This document shows positions 60,847 to 64,000 of a stretch of 64,000 nt of DNA, piece by piece. Below the pieces are notes generated by a model. That model did not search any database. It saw only the letters and a program-made list of their open reading frames with translations, and was not told the origin of the DNA. Source of the stretch: Bacillus tuaregi (GTDB taxonomy: Bacteria; Bacillota; Bacilli; Bacillales; Cytobacillaceae); the NCBI RefSeq assembly GCF_900104575.1, contig NZ_LT629731.1:1781051-1845050 (forward strand), given 5' to 3'. Position 1 is the first letter of the stretch. Every line of letters begins with the position of its first letter. The position numbers and the translations under genes were made by a program.

Positions 60847-63800
60847 CTATTGAATTGGACGTTTAAACGGCCACCAGTTTGCTTTTCCAAAATTTTTCAC
60901 CATGACCGGTACAAACAACGGTAGGATGATAAAAGCATAAAGGAGCAAACCGGTTAAGATAATGGAAGCGATCTGCAGCAGGGATAGCATACCGGATGGC
61001 ATCATAGCAGCAAATGTACCGCCTAGGATGACAGCAGCCGAAATGATGACAGTTCCCATTTTCTTCATCGCTACATGCATCGCTTCTGTAACAGACAGAT
61101 CTTTATATTCATTGAAACGGTCCATTAAGAAAATACTATAGTCAACACCAAGTGCCATCAGAATAACAAAGGCAAAGAACGGAACAGCCCATGATATACC
61201 GGTATAGCCAAGTATATTCATAAAGATGACTTCATTGATTGATATGGCCGTATAATAGGTGAGAATCAATGAACCAATTAAATAAACAGGCATAATGATT
61301 GAGCGGAATAAAAAAACTAAGATTATCGAAATCCCGAGAAGCATATAAACAACAGTTTTCGAATAATCTCCATTGGACATCGTTTGTAAATCTGCATTCG
61401 TACTTGTGATACCACCAATAGCTACCTTGGCATTTTCTAATTTGGTTCCCTTTGTTGTTTGTTCTACGATGGTCTTAACCTCTTCAATGGAAGCCATCGC
61501 TTCGTTCGAATAGGGATTCGCTTGATACACAATATCCATCGTCATGACTTTTCGGTCAGGCGAGAAGTAGGTGTCTAATACTTGTGAAAACTCTTCACTT
61601 GTTAGCATTTCCTCTGGCAGATAGAAGGCAGAAGCTTTTGAGAGACCTGATAAATAATCCTGTGCCGATGTTAGTCCCTCTGACACTTGATCCAGTCCGT
61701 CTGCACTTTTTCCCAGCCCATCTGTTAACTCATTCATTTGCTCACCTAAGCCGCTAAAGCCATCAAGTAGTTGCTGCTGTCCATTATTTAGTTCTGAAAG
61801 GCCATCAGTCACAGCAGGGAAGTGGTTGACAATCTGTCCTTGACCATCCGCCAGCTGCTCTAAGCCGTCCTGTTGGGCTCCAATCCCATCGATTAGTGCC
61901 TGAAGGCCTTTTGCTAATTCATGCTGGCCGGCAATAACGGCTTCATAATTAGTATTGGCCGTTCCAACACCCTCTGAAAGGGGAGCTAGACCACTGTTAA
62001 GCTGTGCAATCGAAGCACTTAGCTCTGCTAACGGTCCCTGTACACCTGTGATGACCCCCTTAATTTTGCCGTATTCAGGTGAGTAGAGGATTTCCTCATA
62101 GCTTTCTTCAAGTGTTGTAAAATCCTCTGGCTTAATCTGTGATAGATTGCTAGATAAAAGGCTTAAACCCTCACCAACCTGCTGATAGCCACTATTTAAG
62201 GCCGATAAATTGGTTCCTATATCCTGATAAGCCTGTAACAGCTGCTGCTGACCGTTTAATAATTCTTCAGCACCTGCCTTCGCCTCAGCAAGACCAGCCT
62301 TAATTTGCGTCGATCCGGCAGTCCCCTGACGGATTCCTTCTTCAATTTTGGCTAGATTTGCCTCGATTTCTGACAAACCGGATTGTAAGTCACTTGTACC
62401 TGATACCAAGGTGCCGATTCCATCTGTTGCCTTCTTAAGTTCAGGGGCAGAGGAGGTAAGCTCACTTTCAGCCTCATGTAAACCTTCACTAATTTGTTCA
62501 ATACCGTCTTTACCTTCACCAAGACCATTTTCCAACGTTTCTGCTTGGCTAGAAAGGTAAAGCTCTTCAATTGTTTCCCCAACCGGTCTTGTCGCTGAGC
62601 GAACTTTATCAACTAAGTCAACCTTTTCGAGATTTTGAGATAGAGCTTCGATGATTTCAAGGTACTCAATCGAGTCCATTTTCTCATCATTTTGGAGAAC
62701 AATTTGTGTTGATAGGGCTTCACCAGGACTGAAGCTGTCAGATATCACATTAAAGCCTTTGATGGCTGGAACATCGTCACTAACTTCTTCAAGTGAATTA
62801 AAGGAAAGTGTGCCATCATAGGTGAAAAGGAATGGGACACAAATGACCGCTACCAGTAATAATGATAAAACCGGTCTTGAAAGTGAGAATTTCCCTGCAA
62901 GTCCCCACATTCTGCTTTCCCCATGCTCTGCCGCCTTTTTAGACGGCCAGAATAGCTTAGCTCCAAGTGTGGCCATGAAAAAGGGAACGACTGTAAATAA
63001 AGCTAATAAAAGCACGGCCACACCGACAGCAACGGCTGCTGCAGATTGATAAAGCTGGAATTCGGAAAATCCAATCGCTGCAAACCCAATCATAACAGCC
63101 AATCCGCTAAACAGGACGGTTCTTCCTGCATTTCGATAAGTCGCAACAATGGCTTCCGCAATCGTGTCGTTAGCCGATAATTCCTCTTTAAATCGGCTCA
63201 ATAGCAAAATACAATAGTCTGTTCCAATCCCAAACAATACTGCTACTAAAAAGATTTGTGTATAGCTTGAGATAGGGAAGTCTACTGAATCCACTAAAAA
63301 GGCTACAATCGACTGTGATGTCAGATACGTGATACCAACTGTCAATAATGGAATAAAGGGTGCAATGAATGATCTGAAAACAAGGAGCAAGACAATTAAA
63401 ATAAAGACAACCGTAATACCTTCCGTTTTCTTTAAGCCCTCCTGTGAGCTTGTAATCATCGCTTCACTAATCATCCAGCTACCTGTGTAATAATGCTCTA
63501 CTTCTATATCTTCAATGGTTTCATAGTACAGCTGGCGTAGCTCCTGTTCACTCATATCATCATTCCAAGTATGCTGAATCGAAACCATTATGGTTTTTCC
63601 ATCCTCTGAAACGAGCTGGTCCTTTAAGGATTCTTGATGAAAATGAGTTAAAATCTCTGTTATTCCAAGCTTTGCTTCATTTTTCTCAAGCAATTTTATC
63701 GCTTTTTCAGCTTCCGAAAGATCCTTAGCTGTCAAACCTTTCTCATTATGGAAAACAAGTGCAAGGGTTGAGGTGTCTCCAGTATCCTCTTGTTCCTGCA

Positions 63801-63969
63801 CTTTTTGTAATATTTCTCCTGCTAATGTAGAGGAATAACCGTCTGGTACGGTTATATCTCCTTTTTCGCGAACAAGTTCTCCCATATTTGGCGCTAGTAA
63901 AAATAAGCTAACAGCTGCCGCAATCCAGAGAAGCATGACAAGCCATTTGCCCTTTATTATTGCTTTCAC
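60847..63969 (-). CDS. MMPL/RND-family transporter
   Basis: 1040 residues. Two halves, each with a hydrophobic hairpin start, a membrane bundle and an extracytoplasmic loop: first bundle ~170-355 with the GTDYCILLLSRF motif (~250), second ~870-1030 with the matching LGVDYSIFLMDRF (~945). The central region (~455-790) is a long stretch of repeating short units (G-L-x-x-L-x-x-G, such as QLLDGFSGLGEQMNELTDG), probably a helical coiled-coil tower. The family exports lipids or drugs. GTG 63969 follows GGGGGAATAAT. No adjacent regulator is visible inside the window. Confidence 0.92.
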   Translation of the reverse strand: MKAIIKGKWLVMLLWIAAAVSLFLLAPNMGELVREKGDITVPDGYSSTLAGEILQKVQEQEDTGDTSTLALVFHNEKGLTAKDLSEAEKAIKLLEKNEAKLGITEILTHFHQESLKDQLVSEDGKTIMVSIQHTWNDDMSEQELRQLYYETIEDIEVEHYYTGSWMISEAMITSSQEGLKKTEGITVVFILIVLLLVFRSFIAPFIPLLTVGITYLTSQSIVAFLVDSVDFPISSYTQIFLVAVLFGIGTDYCILLLSRFKEELSANDTIAEAIVATYRNAGRTVLFSGLAVMIGFAAIGFSEFQLYQSAAAVAVGVAVLLLALFTVVPFFMATLGAKLFWPSKKAAEHGESRMWGLAGKFSLSRPVLSLLLVAVICVPFLFTYDGTLSFNSLEEVSDDVPAIKGFNVISDSFSPGEALSTQIVLQNDEKMDSIEYLEIIEALSQNLEKVDLVDKVRSATRPVGETIEELYLSSQAETLENGLGEGKDGIEQISEGLHEAESELTSSAPELKKATDGIGTLVSGTSDLQSGLSEIEANLAKIEEGIRQGTAGSTQIKAGLAEAKAGAEELLNGQQQLLQAYQDIGTNLSALNSGYQQVGEGLSLLSSNLSQIKPEDFTTLEESYEEILYSPEYGKIKGVITGVQGPLAELSASIAQLNSGLAPLSEGVGTANTNYEAVIAGQHELAKGLQALIDGIGAQQDGLEQLADGQGQIVNHFPAVTDGLSELNNGQQQLLDGFSGLGEQMNELTDGLGKSADGLDQVSEGLTSAQDYLSGLSKASAFYLPEEMLTSEEFSQVLDTYFSPDRKVMTMDIVYQANPYSNEAMASIEEVKTIVEQTTKGTKLENAKVAIGGITSTNADLQTMSNGDYSKTVVYMLLGISIILVFLFRSIIMPVYLIGSLILTYYTAISINEVIFMNILGYTGISWAVPFFAFVILMALGVDYSIFLMDRFNEYKDLSVTEAMHVAMKKMGTVIISAAVILGGTFAAMMPSGMLSLLQIASIILTGLLLYAFIILPLFVPVMVKNFGKANWWPFKRPIQ

Positions 63970-64000
63970 ACATTATTCCCCCAAGTTTTTATCTTTTGCC

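Overview
The window is low-GC chromosomal DNA from an endospore-forming Bacillaceae (Bacillus/Neobacillus/Mesobacillus-like; the genus is my inference). The support is strong AGGAGG ribosome-binding sites, many TTG/GTG starts, sporulation genes (spo0M, Spo0E-like, a GerT-like coat protein, ykoU/ykoV-type Ku and LigD), an FMN riboswitch and a block syntenic with the B. subtilis yod region. I see no phage, plasmid, CRISPR or intact transposase.

Layout: (1) 0-12 kb: N-epsilon-acetyl-beta-lysine genes (ablB fragment, RocR-like sigma-54 activator, ablA behind a -24/-12 promoter), then yokU, yozE, yodN, yozD, yodL, deoD, yodJ and ctpA as in B. subtilis, interrupted by a small protein kinase and spo0M. 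(2) 12-21 kb: a CobW-type GTPase, a lipoprotein/two-component/YtkA-like cassette, a GerT-like protein, a GNAT gene with an unusual tRNA-like leader, uppP and small membrane proteins. (3) 21-32 kb: an FMN riboswitch and ribE-ribBA-ribH without ribD, an EAL-HDOD protein, dapF, divergent ligD/ku for non-homologous end joining, a PAP2 phosphatase and glpK. (4) 32-35 kb: RNA-chaperone block csp-cshA-csp with a leader attenuator. (5) 35-46 kb: nnr, cidR-cidA-cidB, HAD enzymes, tRNA-Thr(CGU), lipoproteins, several Spo0E-like small proteins and a probable CcpA-repressed small RNA. (6) 46-50 kb: a Crp/Fnr regulator and a quinol nitric oxide reductase with Crp/Fnr boxes. (7) 50-58 kb: a compact Tad/Flp pilus operon. 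(8) 58-64 kb: an SLH-anchored GH18 hydrolase, a lipoprotein and an MMPL transporter.

The observations most worth following are a tRNA-like cloverleaf on the minus strand that overlaps a competing hairpin and a Shine-Dalgarno-sequestering hairpin in front of a GNAT gene (18.5-18.64 kb), and a four-copy modular structured repeat family (9.3, 17.7, 39.4 and 46.8 kb). Others are a cold-shock leader attenuator, a CcpA-linked small-RNA locus, and the sigma-54 control of ablA. All functional statements rest on reading motifs by eye; no database search was possible.
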